From positions 861,713-925,712 of the forward strand of contig CAVXKT010000003.1 in assembly GCA_963762525.1 (NCBI GenBank): a stretch of 64,000 nt of DNA, given 5' to 3'. This stretch comes from DATFDN01 sp963762525. GTDB lineage: Bacteria > Pseudomonadota > Alphaproteobacteria > Acetobacterales > Acetobacteraceae. Position numbers and translations under genes: made by a program. Positions 62,595-64,000 of the stretch are shown here, in pieces (position 1 is the first letter of the stretch; every line of letters starts with the position of its first letter). The notes beneath the pieces were generated by a model, which was given only the letters and a program-made list of their open reading frames with translations, made no database searches and was not told the origin of the DNA.

Positions 62595-62766
62595 CAGGCA
62601 ATCGAGGTTTTGGCTGACGATGACGCACGAGGAGGTGGAGCAAGGCCCGGCGACACTGCTCGGCATCTACGGCGCCCGGCCGGCGGTCCTCTCAGCCTCA
62701 AAGCCGGAACGATGACCGCTTTGCGGGCTCGCCGTGCGCCGGCGTCGCGGCGATGCTGGTCGAAAA

Positions 62767-63562
62767 TCAGCGCGGCAGCGGCTGCGGGCGCAAGATTTCG
62801 TCGGCGCGCGCCGGCTGCAGGCTCGGCTCGCCAGGATGGCGGATCATCACGATCAGCTGCCCGGGCCCGATCACCTTTTGATCGTGCCAGCACCCGAATG
62901 CCGCGGCAAGACGGTACAAGCCCGATTCCAACTCGACCTCGACGGGGTCATAGCTGCGCGCCACGGTTCCGATGAGATTGATGCTGGACCCGGATATCAA
63001 CCTGCGCCCCGCAAAGGCGAGCCGCGCGAGACAGTTGGCGGATTCGAAAAGAAGAGCGTTCCACGCGGACCGACAAACCGTAGGATCCGGCCGTCTTGAT
63101 CGCCAGGAGCGCGGTTTCGACGCCGACGTACAGGCTGGAGGATGGGCCAGCCGCAACGATCTGCGCCATGTCGATGGCCGTCTTATCAATCGTGAATGTC
63201 GCCACCCGTTCCCGTAAAACATTGACGTCCAGAGTCGGGCTGATTTGGACCGGCTGGATCAGCCCCTGCCACCCGGTCGCAAGCCCGTTAAACTTGCCGT
63301 CCTCCTCCGACCCCGGCAAGGCCGCAACCGGCTCTGCTGCGAAGGGTGCGCCGGAGATCGGTTCCTGAGGATGGGCCCAGGGCGGTGATTGGCCCACATG
63401 GGCGACAGGAGGGCCGAGCGCATGCAATCCCGCCCAAAGCATCGCCGCTAGCGCCGCACCGAGTAGCGGCGGCGGTCCGAGGAGTACAGCGGCTCGATAG
63501 GTTTTGTCATCCCGCCACGAACGGCGATGGACGAATGCAAGCTTGGCGATCATGCGCTTCAT
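62767..63562 (-). CDS. hypothetical membrane-anchored protein (one frameshift)
   Basis: About 264 residues: cytoplasmic basic N-terminus KLAFVHRRSWRDDKTYRAAV, one membrane span (GPPPLLGAALAAMLWAGLHA), a proline-rich linker, then a beta-rich outer part (RERVATFTIDKTAIDMAQIV, SSLYVGVETALLAIKTAGSY, and after a shift near 63060 LARLAFAGRRLISGSSINL, LESGLYRLAAAFGCWHD). The G-x-Y-x-L-x-V rhythm recalls PA14-like jelly rolls, without certainty. ATG 63562 overlaps the stop of the AAA+ tail (ATGA), so they are coupled. Function unknown. Confidence 0.5.
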
Positions 63563-63760
63563 GTCGCGGCGATCGCCGTGGCGATGTCGCCCCGGGTCAG
63601 CACCGTGAGATCGACGCTGCCGCTTTGAAGGTGCGGGCCGATCCGGCGTGCCTGTGCTTCCCTGGCTCGCTCGAGAAGCGTGCGAGCGGTGCGGGCATTG
63701 CCGAAATCAAGCCGGGATCGCGCCATAGGGCGGAAGCTGGATTCACGCTTAGCGGGACAG
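63559..63760 (-). pseudogene. AAA+ ATPase (CbxX/CfxQ or SpoVK-like) C-terminal fragment
   Basis: SRLDFGNARTARTLLERARE, AQARRIGPHLQSGSVDLTVL, TRGDIATAIAAT is the typical last helical part of CbxX/SpoVK-type AAA+ proteins (FGNAR sensor-2 arginine motif). Further upstream (63760 to the window end) no consistent frame with Walker motifs is readable, so it is either broken by shifts or continues beyond the window edge at 64000. Confidence 0.5.
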
Positions 63761-64000
63761 GGCGTGAACACTATCTGCACCCACGCTCTGGCTTCCGTCT
63801 CGGACGCGATGATTGCGTTCAGCAAGGAAGCGAAGCGCCACTGCCGGCTCGCCCAGCGGAGGTGACGCCGGGAGCACACCGTCGTGTGCCCGGCGCGTGA
63901 GAGCGCGGCGGCGGGTGGAGTTGCCGGTCTTGCCCTTGGTCAATCAACCCGGGGTGATTGCGGAAACCGCCGCTCAGGGCGACCCCAACTCGAGGTCTGA

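Overview
The window looks like a chromosomal piece of a GC-rich alphaproteobacterium, most likely Rhodospirillales/Acetobacteraceae. This is inferred from the large NAD-glutamate dehydrogenase, the malic enzyme fused to a phosphotransacetylase domain, the DegP/HtrA and Na/Pi transporter types and the codon bias. No rRNA, tRNA or CRISPR array was seen. A pervasive quality feature must be kept in mind: most genes carry single-base frameshifts although their total length and protein similarity are intact. I therefore read most of them as CDS with (probably technical) indels and keep 'pseudogene' for genes with missing parts.

Layout. (1) 1-11.6 kb: a phosphonate locus with phnA, phnY and an AEP-type ABC transporter phnSTUV on +, a convergent class-III PLP enzyme resembling PbfA on -, a divergent DeoR-family regulator, and a FAD/aminomethyltransferase fusion enzyme. 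(2) 11.6-16.5 kb: a gutted NAD-GDH and a Na/Pi cotransporter. (3) 16.5-21.2 kb: an accessory scrapyard with unknown ORFs, a P-loop fragment, a decayed kinase, and abutting fragments of a serine recombinase, hydantoinase and peptide-ABC ATPase. (4) 21.2-30.8 kb: a second FAD/aminomethyltransferase enzyme, a PuuB-like FAD oxidase, a divergent spermidine/putrescine-type ABC transporter and an AbgB-like M20 amidohydrolase, apparently one amine/amide uptake and oxidation unit. (5) 30.8-34 kb: another decayed region with a PcfJ-like protein, a periplasmic binding protein tail and an IS630 remnant. (6) 34-43.8 kb: DegP-like protease, a membrane cyclic-nucleotide-binding protein, a secreted 14-residue-repeat protein, a P-loop protein of unknown role, a class III cyclase/ATPase/TPR protein, an HExxE protein, a 39-residue membrane peptide and a CRP/FNR regulator; this is a cyclic-nucleotide signalling neighbourhood. 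(7) 43.8-57.1 kb: a carboxylic-acid/amide catabolic island (amidase, two acyl-CoA dehydrogenases, enoyl-CoA hydratase, SDR, CoA-transferase, three alpha/beta hydrolases, EamA exporter and two paralogous MFS carriers). (8) 57.2-63.8 kb: exopolysaccharide-type sugar transferase, two GT2 glycosyltransferases, MaeB, and an anchored unknown protein with an AAA+ tail.

How it fits together. Region 1 would import a phosphonate, convert it to phosphonoacetaldehyde, oxidise that to phosphonoacetate and split off phosphate; the nearby Na/Pi transporter could vent surplus phosphate. Regions 1 and 4 share the unusual FAD/folate demethylase-like enzymes, which suggests that N-methylated amines or phosphonates are the common theme. 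None of this has been tested here; no searches were run.
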